DNA from: Saccharum officinarum
Lineage: Eukaryota > Streptophyta > Magnoliopsida > Poales > Poaceae
NCBI GenBank assembly: GCA_020631735.1
Contig: CM036159.1
Location: 24,095,511 to 24,159,510, forward strand
Length of the DNA: 64,000 bases
Direction: 5' to 3'
A program made the position numbers and the translations under genes. Each line of letters begins with the position of its first letter. Within the stretch, counting starts at the first letter, position 1. The notes beneath the pieces were generated by a model, which saw only the letters and a program-made list of their open reading frames with translations, made no database searches and was not told the DNA's origin. This document shows, in pieces, positions 30,813-45,864 of this stretch.

Positions 30813-33800
30813 ATGTCGAACACTCGTCGTACCGGGTATGGTGCCGCTGAGGCTGGTGGCAGTGCAGCTGCTAGTGATGACCATGATCCACCACCGCCTC
30901 CTCCACCCTACACTGCGAAACAGTTTTTCACACAATTTCTTGGAAGCCAACGTAATATGGAGAGCATGCAACAGAATATGGAAGCTGCGTTGCGCAGTAT
31001 CGCAGATAACACCCGTCGGGGGATAAACCCAGGTGGACACGAAGCAAATCAGTACATCAGTTTCAAGGACTTCATGGATACTCGTCCACCGATCTTCAAG
31101 GAAGCCGCAGAACCCTTGGATGCAGAAGAGTGGATTAATACTATGGAAGATAAGTTCCGTGTCTTGAGAATGACTGAAGTGTTGAAGACTGAGTATGCAG
31201 CTCATCAGCTTCAAGGTCCGCAGGAATGTGGGTGGAAACATCACCGCACCACTTTTCCTCCCACGCTCACATCACTTGGAGGGAGTTCACCGAAGCCTTC
31301 CGTGGAACGTACATTCCACCTGGTCTGACCGAGATGAAGCTTGGGGAATTCCTGGCACTGAATCAAGGCACGAAGACTGTAACTCAATATCTACATGCAT
31401 TCAATAACCTGAGCCATTATGCTCCTGATATGGTGAATACTGAGGCCAAGAAGATCGCTAGCTTCAAGAGAGGCCTGAATCCCAAGATGATGAAACATGT
31501 GGGTACAAATATGAGGACTAGTTTCAACGATTTCGTTAGTGACTGTCTGAAGCAAGAGAAGAACAACAATGTTTATGCTGCTTCCAAGATCCGTAAGAGA
31601 GCTTTCGAGTCGGGTCCATCCTAGTCCAGAGCCCTAGTGGCCAACCGTCCAGCTTATCGGTCGCCTGCCCTAGGTGCAAGGTTTAGGCCACCGCAAAGGA
31701 AGAATCAGAATACTCAGCAACCCCAGAGGAACCAGAAACCATTCAAGATGGCATAGCCTCAGGCGAAGACAGGATAAGGCAGTTCATCTGGAACTGTGGC
31801 TCAAGTGAAGGGACCGTGCTTCAACTGTAACCAACCAACCCGGACACTTTGCAAAGTTTTGTCCCTACCCTAAGAAACAGCAGACGCAGTATCAAGCTCG
31901 TGTGCATCACACCACCGTGGATGACATCCCAGAGGAGAACTGGTAACAGCTGGTATGTTTTCTATCAACAATCATCCTGCAGTAGTCTTGTTTGGTTCCA
32001 GATCATCTATTCCTTTGTAAGTCAAGCATTTGTTAAGAGGCATGAGCAAAGGATAGTCGAATTGGAATGTGCATATAAAATCAGTTCAGCTGGGCTGATC
32101 TGTTGACTAATCAGATAGTTGGGAGTAACCCTAAACATATCAAACCGACAATATAAGCTTAATCTGATAGTCATGCCAGGGTTAGTTTTGGATGTGATCA
32201 TGGATATGAACTGGATGAATAAGATGGGGTAGTAATCGATATTGGAGGAAGGAGTATCTCTCTTAAGGAACCAAGTGGAGAAAGCACCTTTCGAGTGGTC
32301 CTACCTCGGAAAGTAGACCTAGCTAGCACAACTTGTTGTGGTCCAAACTACTCTGCTAGCCCAGATTCCAGTGGTCTGTGAGTTTTCCAGATGTGTTTCC
32401 AGATGAGTTACCTGGACTTCCACCAGACTGAGATGTTGAGTTTGCCATTGAGTTAATTCCGGGAACAGCACCGATCTCGAGAAGGCCCTATCGGATGCCT
32501 CCCAATGAGTTAGCCGAATTGAAGAAGCAACTCTAGGACTTACTAAAGAAAGGTTTGATTCGTCCTAGCTCGTCTGAATGGGGATGCCCCGCTCTATTTG
32601 TGAAAAAGAAGAAGGATAACTCCTTACGCATGTGCGTGGATTATCGACCACTGAATGCAGTGACAATTAAAAACAAGTGTCCTCTTCCTCGGATTGATAT
32701 CTTGTTTGACCAATTGTCTAAAGCCAAAATGTTCTCTAAGATAGATTTGAGATCAGGATACCATCAGATAAAGATTAGGCCGCAAGATGTGCCTAAGACT
32801 GCGTTCTCTACCAGATATGGCTTGTACGAGTACTTGTCATGTCCTTCGGATTGACAAACGCTCCTGCATACTTTATGTATCTGATGAATTCTGTTTTTAT
32901 GCCAGAGTTGGACAAGTTTGTGATTGTGTTCATTGATGACATTTTAATATATTCAGAGAATGAAGAAGATCACGCAGAGCACCTCAGGATTGTCTTGACT
33001 AGACTCAGAGAACATCGACTATATGCGAAGTTCAGCAAGAGTGAGTTCTGGCTTAAGACAGTTCTTTTTCTCGGCCACGTGTTGTCTGAAAATGGCATTT
33101 CCGTAGACCCTAGTAAGGTGCAAGAGGTTATGGACTAGAAGTCACCAACCTCAGTGCATGAAGTTCACAGTTTTCTTGGTTTAGCCGGTTACTATCGTCG
33201 CTTCATACCGGATTTCTCGAAGATTGCCAAACCAATGACAAGCCTATTACAGAAGGATCATAAGTTTGTATGGACAGAGGAGTGCGAGGCAGCTTTCTGC
33301 ACCTTGTGAAAGTTGTTGACCACTGCTCCTGTTCTGGCCCAACCGGATATAAAAAGTCATTTGATGTGTTCTGTGACGCATCTAAGAATGGGTTAGGATG
33401 TGTACTAATGCAAAATGGAAGGGTCATTGCCTATGCCTCACGTCAATTGAGGAAGCATGAAGTTAACTATCCTACACATGATTTGGAGCTTGCAGCAGTA
33501 GTGCATGCTCTAAAGATTTGGAGACACTACCTGCTGGGTAATGTGTGTAATCTCTTTACAGATCATAAGAGTCTCAAATACATTTTTACCCAATCTGAGT
33601 TGAACATACGACAGAGAAGATGGTTAGAGCTGATAAAGGACTATAATCTAAACGTGCATTATCATCCCGGAAGGCTAATGTAGCAGCAGATGCACTGAGC
33701 AGAAAATCACATGCTATTGATGTGCAACCGTTGTTTAAAGAAGGGTTCAAATTGTTACATCCTGCTGTGTTGCATAATATTCAGATCAGTTGTACTCTGG

Positions 33801-35259
33801 AAAACCAGATCATTGAAGGTCAGAAGACAGATAAGAGAATCTTTCATATCAAGGAGAAGATGAAGAGGGAACCCACCAAACACTTTCGATTGGATGACCA
33901 AGAAGTGTTATGGTTTAAGGATCGCCTGGTGGTACCTAAGGATAGAGAGCTTAAGAACAAGTTGATGAATGAGACCCATCATTCCAGCTATCTATTTACC
34001 CCGGAAGTAGTAAGATGTACCAAGATTTGCGACCCTGTTATTGGTGGACTAAGATGAAAAAAGAAATTGCAGCATATGTTGCTCGTTGTGACATGTGTTA
34101 TAGAGTTAAAGCTCTTCACATGAGACCTGCAGGACTTCTGCAACCCTTGTCTGTACCCGATTGGAAATGGTATGATATAAGTATAGATTTCATCACTGGT
34201 CTTCCCACCACACAGAAGGGACATGATTCTATTTGGGTAATAGTAGATCGTCTCACCAAGACAGCTCACTTTCTGCCAGTTAAGACAACATTCCGACCAC
34301 CTCAATATGCAGAAAAGTACATTGCTGAGATTGTCCGATTACATGTTATACCAAAAACGATCGTGTCTGATCATGGTTCACAGTTTACCTCTCATTTTTG
34401 GGAACATCTTCATAAAGGTTTGGGTACTAGTTTGATTCGTAGTACGGCTTACCATCCACAGACAGACGGACAGATAGAACGAGTTAATGCTGTACTTGAA
34501 GATATGCTTAGAGCTTGTGTACTATCATCCAGAGGCTCATGGGAATCCTGGTTACCGTTGGTGGAATTCGCTTACAACAACAGTTACCAAGAGAGTATCA
34601 AGATGGCACCTTTTGAAGCTTTATATGAAAGGAAGTGCAGGACACTGTTAAATTGGATAGAGCCTGGAGAAAGAAGGTTTTATGGAATTGATTTTATAGA
34701 TGAGGCAGAGAAGAAGGTCCGTATTATCCGGCAAAACATGCAAGCTGCATAGTCCCGTCAGAAGAGTTATGCAGACAAGAGAAGGAGACCATTGGATTTC
34801 CAAGTGGGTGACTATGTCTATTTGAAGGTTACCCCTATGAAGAAGAAACGGTTTGGAATCAAGCAGAAACTGTCTGCTAGATATATCGGACCATACCAGA
34901 TCATAGAGAAAAAGGGTCTCGTAGCGTACAAGTTGCGATTGCCAGAAGGGATGAGTTCGATCTTTCCCGTCTTTCACGTATCCCAGTTGAAGAAATGTCT
35001 ACGTGTTCCTGAAGAGAGAATAGAACCGCAGGGTATTCGGATCAAGGCGGACTTGGAATATCATGAACAACCGGTTCGAGTTCTGGATACTAAGGATCGA
35101 GTCACTCGGAATAGAGTGGTAACAACCTACAAGATTCAATGGAGCCATCATGATGAGGGTGATGCTTCATGGAAAACGGGAGAATATCTTCAAACCGCGT
35201 ATAAAGATTTTTACGATAAATGGTTCGTAACTCGAAATCTCGGGACGAGATTCTTATAA
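30813..35259 (+). pseudogene. Chromovirus gag-pol, second copy, more frameshifts
   Basis: Same domains and same eight nonsense codons as 7778-12228. It has added small indels near 31217, 31230, 31260, 31840 (an extra ccaa), 31934, 32009, 32092, 32120, 32834, 33669 and 33986. From about 34 kb to the end it is almost identical to copy 1. The chromodomain differs by one residue (Arg to His in the preceding strand). Confidence 0.85.
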
Positions 35260-35270
35260 GGGGGGAGGGC

Positions 35271-38200
35271 TGTAACACCCCTGGGTGTTAAGCATGCATT
35301 AACATTTCAAAGCATAAAGCATTCAACATCATTTCATGACTAGCATTGCATGAAATATAGCTCTTTTAAATTTAAACTTGAAAAGCAAATAATTAGAACC
35401 CTAGCTTTGATGTAAGTGCCAAAAAGGTAGTATACTTTTGGGTATTAGCAATTTTAAATAATCTAGAATAAATTAACATGATTTTTGGAGCAATTCTTGA
35501 ATTCAAGTTTTTCTCAAATTTTGTTTTAAAAATATTCTAAACAAATAAATTTTTGATTAACAATTTAGCTTTAAATCCTAAATTCAAAATCTATTGAGAA
35601 TTTTGAAAAATGCCCTACATGAAAGTTGTAGAGAATAAAATTTTGAACAACTTTTATTTTGGCCAGAATTCTGAAAACCTCTTTTTCATCTCCAAATCCA
35701 ATTTTGAAACAAATAAGAAAATCTGAAAATATTATTTATAAAGGAAAATTCGTTTTCACCCTACTGGGCCGCGGCCTCCTTTTCGGCCCAGCGGCTCTGG
35801 CAGCCCGGCCCGTAGCCTCGCGCCGGCGTCCTCCCGCGCGCGCGCCGCGCGTGACGCCGTGGCGCTGCGGCAGAGCTCGGCCGCCGATGGCCGGACGCCG
35901 ACGATGTCGCGCGACACGCGCCCCTGTGGCCCCCGCAGCACCGCGCTCGCTTACCCCCCTCCGCGCGCTCGTCCGCCTCGGCTGCTCACTCCATTCCCTC
36001 CTCTCGCCCCGCCAGCAGCAGCAGCGCACCGCCGCGCCATCACCGGCTCCCGGAGCTCCGCCACCGCAGTTCGCGCTCGTGGCTGCTTCTCCGGCCGATT
36101 CCTCCTGGCCTCAGCTCCGCCCCGCTTCCCTCCACCGCGTGCGTGCCTCCACTCCGCCGCTCGAGCTCAGGTGAGGGCCAATTGGCCGCCCCCTCCTCCA
36201 CTGCCGCCATGGCCGCCGTTGGCCGGCGCGCATGGCCGGAGCTCCCTGGCCCTTCATGTCTCCTCCGGTCTCGAGCATCCGCTTCCCCTTCGCCTAGCGG
36301 TGCTCGCGCTCGCCTTCTCGGCTCGGCCCCGTGGCCTGCATTGGCCGGCCGACGAGCTCCAGCGCCGCCGTGCCACCATCTCCGCCGGCGAGCCTCCTCC
36401 GGAGCTCCCGCGACGCTCGGAGTTGGTGCGCTGGGTGCGTCTCGGTGCGGGGAGCACGTTGGTGCCCTCCCCGTCGCCGGAGACCTCACCGGCGGCGAGT
36501 TCGCCACCGGTCAGCGCCTCTCCCGCGCTGCTCTGGCTGGCCGGTGGGTCCGTTGACCCGTGGGTCCCGCATGTCAGCGCGTGTGGGTGCACTGCACCGG
36601 GTGTATTCAGCGTTTTCACCGGTGAATTTTTAAAATAATTAAGGAAAATGATTTCTCAAAATTATTGAACAGCTTTGAAAAATCATATCTCAAGATCTAT
36701 AGCTCCAAAAATGATAAAACAAATTTTAAAATGTTCCGCTTGAATAGATCTACAGTTTAAAAATATCTCATATTATTTTTGTAACATTTTACTGTGCAAA
36801 TTTATTTAATTGCTATAAATGCTGATATCTTAGAAAATATGTAGTAAATAAAATAATGAAGGGAAAAATGTGATTCTTGTTGCTTTAATCTTTATTAGTG
36901 ATGTAATTTCTAGGAAAAATATTAGTGAAGCATGTTCTGTGATAAATTTTTGAGATGTAGTACAAATGCTTTTAATTGATAATCTTTGTTATTTTTAGTA
37001 GAAAGCTAAATTTGTATAGAACGTACATGTGATAATTTTTGTAGTGTGTTAGTTTACTGTTAGTAACATAGAAAAAATGTGAAATCTGTTGTTTGATACT
37101 TTTTCTAGTACAAAATAATTTCATGCTCATATTTAGGCTATAACTTGTTTATTTTGTACAGGCAGTTTTACATAGGCAATTCTCATAAAAATTTAGTAGT
37201 AGGTTAGTTAGGGTAAGAGTAATCTACTGTAATTTTTGTAGATTTTTATCTACACCAAAAATAGGTGTTGTTGTGTAACCCTAGTTAAATAGGGAATAAA
37301 AGATTATTCTTTATGAGAAATTAAGAGAAATAAAATATGTTTGGTGTATCTTTGAAGCATCATTATGCCTTGCTGATGTTGTGGTTGAGTTAGGTTGGTA
37401 AGCTTTGGTAGCTTAGGTTCACTTGTATGTGTAGATGATAGGCTAACTAATAGAAGAATAAGGTGCATATTTTAGGGTATATGTTCTTAGATGACGTGGA
37501 CTACCTTGTAGAAGAAATAGTTATATTCAAACTGCTCATTCCATGTGCTCATCTGCATCTCATGTCATCAAAGCACTCCACCACAATCCGATGCATCACT
37601 CGCATGTTTACTTATGCACTTGCATCATACAGGATCGCAGGGAGAGTCGCAGGTAGCAGTACAGGAGGAGCAGGCTTGGACGGATCAGTAGGAGCCCCAG
37701 GCACAGGAGGTGCCCGAGGAGGAAGAGTCAGGCGAGGAGCTGCCAGAGTGCATCGACCACCATCCTAGCTCGTTCGAAAGAGGCAAGCCCCGGAGCATTA
37801 TAAGTCTCCTATTTTATAAAAGTTGTTCCTTACTACATGAACTATAGTTATATATATACTGGCATTAAGTTATACGAGTTGAGTGAAACCGTTGTTGCAT
37901 TATTACCTTGGCCACCAGATTATCTTTCACCCTGTTAGGTCAGGATCGAGTAAATTGCTTAGCCATGCTTAGACCGGTAGAAGTCGGGTGATTTCCTATC
38001 ACCTGCGAGTTATAGGTGGATACCGGGTTATGGTTAGCTGTAATTGTGATCATAAAAAGTAACCAATTGTTGATGGATAAACGAAGACCGGGCGGAGTCT
38101 TATAGGGTTTTAGACTATAGTTATTCCGTCTGTGTCGATTAAGGACCGATCGTGCTCGTCCCTCTTGTCATGTTGAACGCATGCCTCACATTTAGCTGGC

Positions 38201-39268
38201 CGAATAAAGTACCTTTCGACCACGAAGCTAGTGACACTTTTCGAGCCGGGATAAACTCGGGTTGGCAGATTGGTGTTGAAGGGGGTGTAACGGGGACGCG
38301 AAGAGTGAGCCCAAGGTGCGTCCTGGCAGTCGGGTGGTCCCTGGGTAGTGCGATCCATGATTGTTATCCCGCGGCTTCTTGGAAAGTGTCATTGGTGATC
38401 TACGCGACCCTGACGGGGAAAGCAGGGTTTGTGTGAGGAATAAATCTCCAGCTGGATAGGAATTCGATTCGAATCGCCGTCGCTCCCGGTTAGTGAGCAC
38501 TTGACTCGAGCTATGGCATCGTAGTAACATTAATGGAACACTGATGGTTAAGTGAATGATGTTGGAAATGCTAAACCTGATATAGTAATCTAGATTGTTA
38601 ATGATGAATCAAGTGATTGTTTTAGCAATAGGTGCTTACCTAGCTTGAATAGGTTATACTAAAAGTGATGCAAAAAGTACTAGTATAGTTTTTCATAACA
38701 ACTTATGCTTTTCGCAAATGAGTCAAGCTAGTCCAATCTATAAAGCCTTGCATGATCCTTGGTGTCCTTTATTTCTGGTTTATGACGGGTAAGTCTAGCT
38801 GAGTACATTCTCGTACTCAGGGCGTTGTTCCCATTGTTGTTGCAGATGGTCAGATGTACTATAGGTACTGCTCCAACTGTCTGTATCCGACGATGGGCGA
38901 CAACTAGGACCTGGGGCAAGGGTCACTCTGTTCGTCTTATCTAATACTTTTGTGGACCATGACTATTTACTAGCACTGTATTTAAACTAAGCGTGTGTGT
39001 AAAACTACTTGCTTCCGCTATGTTATTTTAAACTATGTTGTAATAACTTTTATTCCAAACTCCGATGTACTCCACTTTTATTGTGAACTCTATGTATCAT
39101 GTGAACTGTGGCTGCTAAATCAGTACGATCTTGGTTGTATGTTGGTTGGTTTGAAATCCCTCGTGATTTCACGGAATCTCGGGTTATACGGGTTTAAGTT
39201 TGATAAATTAACCGCCTCGGTGGAAGATTTTCTTACTTAATCTCGTATAATTACGTTGATCCGTTACA
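35271..39268 (+). mobile_element. Family A 3' LTR, second copy
   Basis: Matches 12240-16241 with few changes. It follows the polypurine tract at 35259-35269 and ends ttaca. Mini-exon and terminal exon candidates are present at the corresponding positions (about 37633-37782 and 38846-38907). Confidence 0.88.
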
Positions 39269-42200
39269 CCATATACACCCTGGGGTGAATCCACCGATTG
39301 GACCAAGCGGACGTGCCGCACAAATGTTGGTACTCAATGTGGCGACTGAGACACGCTGCACGTACCGTATCCCATACAACTACAATGATGGTTATAGCCC
39401 ACACTGGGAGCAGACGTTGTCCAACGGATTTGAGCTGAATGGGCAGATATGCCTTGCTGTGAACATCATTTACCCTCGCTACAAGCTCCAGTTCTAGGTC
39501 ATTACGCTGCTAGGTGAGCTTGAGGACAAGGATGTAAGGAAACGGTGCTCTTGTGATTTACTTCATCACAATTTCAATCTAACCTTCGTCTCTCAAGACA
39601 AATTTTAAGAAGTAACCTTCGCATACAACTTGTCACCAGTGTGACCAAGAAAGTTGACGTGGCCTTCACCACATCAAAAGCATGGCCTGAGTGGCTATAC
39701 ATGCTTGGCCTAACTACCTAACTTAAAACACTTTTTTTTATTTTTGTTGAATCTCTTTTTGTTACTGACATGTAGGTCACCACCACTATAAGTATCTCTT
39801 ACCCTTGCAAGTAGCTAACCCTCCCATAAAGCATATTTTCTTTGTTGTATGCACGTTTTTCACAATCCCAAAATAAATTAGTTTACATTAGTTAGTAGCC
39901 CTCACAAAAATAAGGCTTCGTCAGTTATTAGCCTTCATCGGTCAGTTGCCTACATCTATATTTGATTATCATCAGTCAACAGCCTTCGACAGTTATTGGC
40001 CTTCATCAATCAGTGCCCTCCATGAACTCAGTGGCCTACATCAATATTTGATTATCTTCCATCAACAGTCTTCGATAGTCATTGGCCTTAGTCAGTCAGT
40101 GCCCTTTAGAAGTTAGTGCCTTTTGCCTATAATTGGTTATCCTCAGTCAACAACCTTCATCAGTTATTCTCCTTCGATAGTCAGCGGCCTTTATCAGTCA
40201 GTGGACTTCGTTAGTTATTTGCCTTTGTCAATCGGCGACCTTCGTCAGTCAGTGGCCTTCATCTGTCAGTGACCTACATTTATAATTGATTATCATCAGC
40301 CTCCGATAGTCATTGGCCTTCCTCACTCAGCGACCGTTGTCAGTCATTGGCCTTCATCAGTCACCTTCATCAATCATTGGCCTTCGTCAGTCAGCGGCCT
40401 TCGTCAGTCATTGACCTTCCTCAACTGTCGGACCTCACCAACAATCAGACTCCATCAACAATCTACATTCGGCAGCCACCCAACTTTCGAACCCTCTAAC
40501 GCTAACATTTTTCCTCTTTTTTTAGGTTGTATTATTCATTTTTTTCAGGTTTCTATAATATGCATCAACCCAATGTTATTTGAGCTAACCTTCGCATGAA
40601 ACTAACTATGCAGGTTCCCAATTGCTAGCCATCTAAAACTATAACCCTCTTATTCGAGGGCATTATTCCTTATGTGCAGCACTTATATCTTGTTTAAGCA
40701 TAACTATCATTTTTCTAGGGTGCATGATATGTTTACCCCTTTAATATTTTCATACAAATGCATTCACTTGCATCATCACATACATGCATGCATTACATAA
40801 ATGCATTGCACCGCGTTAGCCTGACAAAGACTTGTCCACAATCAGGTTAAAAAGTTTCAGAGACTCTCAAAAGCTTCAAAAAGCTTCTTTCGAAAAAGTC
40901 CTGTCCATAATAATCAGGCATCGGGACCTTTGCTCTTGCAAAAGCTTCAAAAAACTTAACCCCTCATCATAATATAATGACCAACCATGTTTTGTAGCAA
41001 GTAGACAGCTAGTGTCTTTTTGAGCGTCAAAAGACTTGCTAGCAAATCGATATTCGACGAAGCCACAACGCCCAACCTAAGTCCCTGAAAAATGCAGCTT
41101 ATTAACTCAGCTGCATTTTCACACGACTTCTCCGTCTTTCGATAAAAAGGAACTTCATCGACACCATCGGCATCTACACTGACATCGCCTTCACCAAGCT
41201 CTTCGACATGAGGGGCTTCACCACCATCTTCAGTGACTTCACCAACATCGCCTCTGCCAAAATATATTTGCAAGAAGACCTTTGCCAGCACCTTCGAAAA
41301 AACCGAAACAACTCGCCTCCGTCAACACGTCGACACGAGGGGCTTCGTCGACACCTTCGGCATCTACACCAATATCGTCTCCTCCAAACAATATTTTGTA
41401 GGAGGGCCTACGCACACATCTTCAGCAAACCACAATGACATTCCTCCCCCAACACTTCAGCAGGGGAGGCCTCATCAACATCTTCAACAAGCCTCTACGA
41501 CTCGCCCACTCCACCAACACTTCAGCGAGAGGGGCTTCGCCATCATCTCCACCCACTACAATGGCTCAAGAGCCTTCATCAACACCTCCATCGTCAACGC
41601 TTATGACCACTTGCCACCATCGCAAACTCAAGGGGCTATGTCAACTCCTTTGGCACAATGGCCTACCACACCCTTCGTCAACCACTTCGGCCCGAGGGAC
41701 TTACCAACTTTGATATAGGCGTCTACTTCCACTACCATAACTACGTCAACTACACCAAGCATGGCTAAGGATTCGGTCACAAGCGTTCCACTACTATGAC
41801 TACGCTGACTACACCAAGCATGGTAAGGATTCGGTCATGAGTGCAAGCCAAGAGGGGCTAGGGAGCACACATAAGGACCAGCCTCTCTAGAGCATGAAGT
41901 TTTTTCCTAGCACTCTTGAGCAAAGATTTGAAGGCCTCGAAAATGAAGACCTACGCACCAAGAAGACAGAGGAGGCGATGCCTCAGAGTTGAAGACCTAT
42001 GAAGGCCTTAGAAGCAAATATCTGCTCGCCAAGACAATACCAGAGGCAAAGGCCTCAGAAATGAAGACCTACACATTGAGGAGATCGTAGAGGTGAAGAC
42101 CTATGTGCCGAATGAAGCCGGTGAACCATGTTGCAGAAGCAGTGAAGGGAACCAAAGTTCGAAGATGAAGACATTGGGAAAATCAACATCAAGGCACTTG

Positions 42201-42434
42201 GAGCTAGAAGTCTAAGGAGTTTGAATATGTATAGGCTAGAGTCATGCGCGTGCTCTTTTCTCCATGCCCTTTTTTGCACAAGGTTTTTGGGATGGAGTTT
42301 TTAGTGAGGCGTGCACGTGTAGGTTGTGAAGGGCGATCCTCAGAACCAAGGTTTGAGTTGTATTGTGCCTCTTCTTATATGAGCATCTACGAGATCATGT
42401 AGTACTGGCCATAACCTAGTAGGTGAGGGGCTAC
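39269..42434. repeat. Second copy of the repeat-derived stretch, including the minisatellite
   Basis: Corresponds to 16242-19407. The 20 bp-unit minisatellite lies at about 39914-40417 and the unrecognised ORF fragment at 39285-39497. Only a handful of single-base substitutions separate the copies. Confidence 0.75.
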
Positions 42435-42668
42435 TGTTGCGGGAAGCCCATGTGTGTATGGGCCAAACTTCTCCTTGAAGAGGCGTAGTGGGGGTTAGTG
42501 TAGTAGCTTGTGAAATTCACCCCCACCAAGGAGCCATATGTAAATTGTCGTTGCCTATATAATGCCGTGAGCATGAGGGCAAGTGGGCTCTCTCTTATAC
42601 TCATTTGCAAACCCTCTCCTCTCCACTCCACTCTCCCTCTCAACTGTTCAGAACCCGAGTTTCCAACA
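42435..42668 (+). mobile_element. Short LTR-like segment, second copy
   Basis: Same 234 bp TGTTG...CAACA segment as 19408-19641. Confidence 0.45.
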
Positions 42669-42741
42669 ATCCTGTTTTTTTTCAAATATCACTAGATATA
42701 AGACCGAGCATGATTAAAGTAGGAGATGTTGTAAAACATAC

Positions 42742-44492
42742 CTGATCCGTCATAAGCATGATATGACCGTATCTCAACTTACTTGTGTTATCATACTCAA
42801 CACCATGTTGTAGACCAATAATCTTTTTGATTTTATTAATTTCATCATTATTCATAATTTGATCAATGCTTGTATCTCTGACATTTAATAATTTGTCTCT
42901 CAACGAAAATATTCCATAGTACTCTCCCCCTATCTCCGCCAGACCTGCCATCTGCAGGGGACCAAACTTTTTGGTTTGTTAATAAAATAAAATAAACAAA
43001 CACTCTTACAAATAAGAAGGTTTCCATTACTCATAGCAAGGGCCGTGGTTGAGTCTCCTTCGGTTAAAATCAATGTGCATTTACTAGCATGTTTTCCACC
43101 AGCAAATTTAGCATCCTCTAGTTGTGAAACTTTAACTTTTTTCTTCCTAACTACATGTGTTTTCTTTAGATCTTTTTTAATTTGGAATCTCTACCCATGT
43201 GAGAAGACTTTGAACTATTTTTTACTTTTCAACTGCAGGAAGATCTGATAACAGTGGCACAGTCAAGGTTCACAGCCCAGGCTAACAAAATTGACTAAAA
43301 TGAACTGATCATATACCCTCTTAAGAAAACCATCAAAAAGATTGTGCTTTAGTCCAAAGCTCTTCGGGTGAGTTGTCAACCTTGTCTTGGTTTGTGAATC
43401 AAAAGTAGGATTTTAGACAACAACATTCACAAAGATTCATAACTGGCTCTTGATATTATTCAATGATAACTTCACATTCTTATGATGTTTTTTCACAATA
43501 GCCATCAAATGGGTGGCTATTTTCTTAGAGACACAATCAACATAAGTACCACCCATAGTAGAAATCCCATTGACAAAACATAAGTACCACCCATAGTAGA
43601 AATCCCATTGACAAAACTCAACTATGACAACCACAAAACATTAGTTAACTATCATTTCATAAGCCACTCCAAAAGAAACATAACCGACATTTACCTACTG
43701 AAACCGCCCTTCACTTAGACTCAAACACTCCTCCCACTGATCATTTATTTTTTCATGGATTCTAAAAACAATAGCTACAAATGCAATGTGATAAGAGACG
43801 TAATTCAGTTTTTGTTTATGGCATTACACTCAAAACTGATGCTTCTACGAAACTTTAACAGTCCTGGGAAATTCATCAGATTGTATGTACAAGTTTGACA
43901 TACTGTAAGAAGCTCCGGACATGAACACAGTTACCAACCAACTTGACATCTACTGTTTCCCCAAAAGTGGCAGCGATATCAACCACTCTCCTCATGAGAG
44001 CCACATCATTCTCATCTAAATTTGTCATTTTAAATTTGGTGAGATCGGGTTTGAATGTGGCTTTAGTCCAATTTAAGCCCCTTTCGCAATTGGTAATCTG
44101 GGGCGCTTCCATCTTGTTCATGTTTTTAGAGAAAACCTGCACGCACATTAAATACAAAAACATCAAATTTGTCTGAACACATAGCTGTCCAGTGTAACAA
44201 TGAATTGATAGTGTCATGCAGATTTTAGCAGTAACATCTTTCTTGAATTTTTTTAGAATGAAGGAACATAAAAACCTTCCTGCTATAAGTTACCCCCCAT
44301 GCCCAATTTGAAAACCCTAAAATTTTGTCGCAAATTCAGGATTTATTGTCGTAATCAATACTAAACTATGAGCATCTTGACTGCAAAACACTATCCTTCA
44401 GATCGCACCTGAGAATACATTTTGCCGCTCCCGTCGTCTCAATCGTGAACTCTGTGGAGTAGATGTTGGTGAGCTTGGCACCATAAATTTGA
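42742..44492 (-). pseudogene. TOP2: TOP2 fragment, second copy
   Basis: Same exons, stops and 38 bp duplication (43541-43616) as 19715-21465, at a constant offset of 23027. Sharing of all defects shows that the copies separated after the pseudogene decayed. Confidence 0.82.
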
Positions 44493-44844
44493 TGCTTGAT
44501 TGGAGTGTCCTTCAACTTGAGTAAAAAGACAATGACAGATTTTTGAAAGAAGAAGATGGGAAAGCAAATGGGCCTGTCATACTGATGGTACGCTGCTTTG
44601 GGCCAGTCCACATGAGGCCTTCTTGTCAGTTGGGCCTCGACAAGTCCATATAAACTCATACGTCAGCCTGCCATTCTGTGGGCCCCTCGAAAGGCCGCTC
44701 ACGGCCGTTGTTGCGGAAAGCGAGAACGATGCCTCATGACCGAATCTGAACCGGTTCAGAGGGGCGCCGGCGTATCGTGCTCGCATGCCGGCCCCCGCTT
44801 TTGATGTGGTGATGGGACCGACGGCGACCGTCCACCCACACAAT

Positions 44845-44958
44845 CAACGGCTAATTGCAGCCGAAAACGATGTTAATGTTAATGACCAAAGCAGGAGACC
44901 TCAACGGCTAATCGCAGCCGAAAACGATGTTAATGTTAACGACCAAAGCAGGAGACCT
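44845..44958. repeat. 57 bp tandem repeat, second copy
   Basis: Same two-unit repeat as 21818-21931. Confidence 0.9.
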
Positions 44959-45333
44959 TTATTTTAACGCCCAAGTTTACATTTGACACCATCTGTCTGC
45001 CATTTCTTCAGCACACCGGACAACGAGACTGAGACATAGGAGTATATGCGTGCGCATGCATGCATTCATGCATGGCCCATGCCACTAACATCACATCACA
45101 CCGAACGGACCCAGCAGAGTGATCGAAGGCCCAGTCGCCCAGAGTGATGATAAACTGATAATCGTCGACCGTTTTCCGAACCTTCTTTGCAAATTAATCT
45201 TTTCGCCCATGATTTATGACAAATATATTTATGTATCTACATGATTTCGGGACGCTACTGGATCGTCCACTGCATTTCGTTCATCATTCTCCAATCAAAG
45301 AAGCTAGCAGCATGCCTGCATTAATTTCTCGCC

Positions 45334-45864
45334 CTACGCGATCAACGAGGCGATCGTCTGCTCAATGTCCACGTGCCTGACGCTGCCGGCGGCGACAGCG
45401 GCCGCGGCGTCGTACAGGCGACAGAGGTCGAGCGCGCGGCGTGAGGCCGCGAGCCGGCGGGACAGCGCGGCGGCTTCGGCGCGCAGCCCGGCGTTGGCGA
45501 GCAGGGCGAGGGCCAGGCGGCCGCGAGCGGCGTGAGCGCCGGCCGCCAGCTCGTGCCTCCTGCGCTCCAGGACCGCGGCGGTGTCGCGGAGCTCGTCGAG
45601 GCGGCGCTGCTTCCGCGCGCGGGACCGCCGCGCGGACTCCCGGTTCGAGATCCTCCGCCGGAGGCGCCGCTCGTCGGCGGACTCCGACTCCCCCGCGGCG
45701 GCGTCGACCTCGGGCGAGGCTGCCGCCGGAGGCTGAGCTGTGAATGGGAATGGGCCGGCTGTGGGGTCGAATCCTACGAACCCGACTTGCGGCGGTGTTG
45801 CCATCGCCGCGAAAACTTGCATGTCCATGTCGATGTAGGGCATGCAACCTGCTGTGAAGTCCAT
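45334..45864 (-). CDS. bZIP transcription factor, second copy
   Basis: Intact 176-residue frame identical to 22307-22837 except Ser37 to Gly and Arg104 to His, the latter at the C-terminal side of the zipper's second heptad. The TATA box lies at 45950-45958. Clean substitutions without indels point to allelic difference rather than read error, so the two entries are probably two haplotypes of one gene. Confidence 0.85.
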   Translation of the reverse strand: MDFTAGCMPYIDMDMQVFAAMATPPQVGFVGFDPTAGPFPFTAQPPAAASPEVDAAAGESESADERRLRRRISNRESARRSRARKQRRLDELRDTAAVLERRRHELAAGAHAARGRLALALLANAGLRAEAAALSRRLAASRRALDLCRLYDAAAAVAAGSVRHVDIEQTIASLIA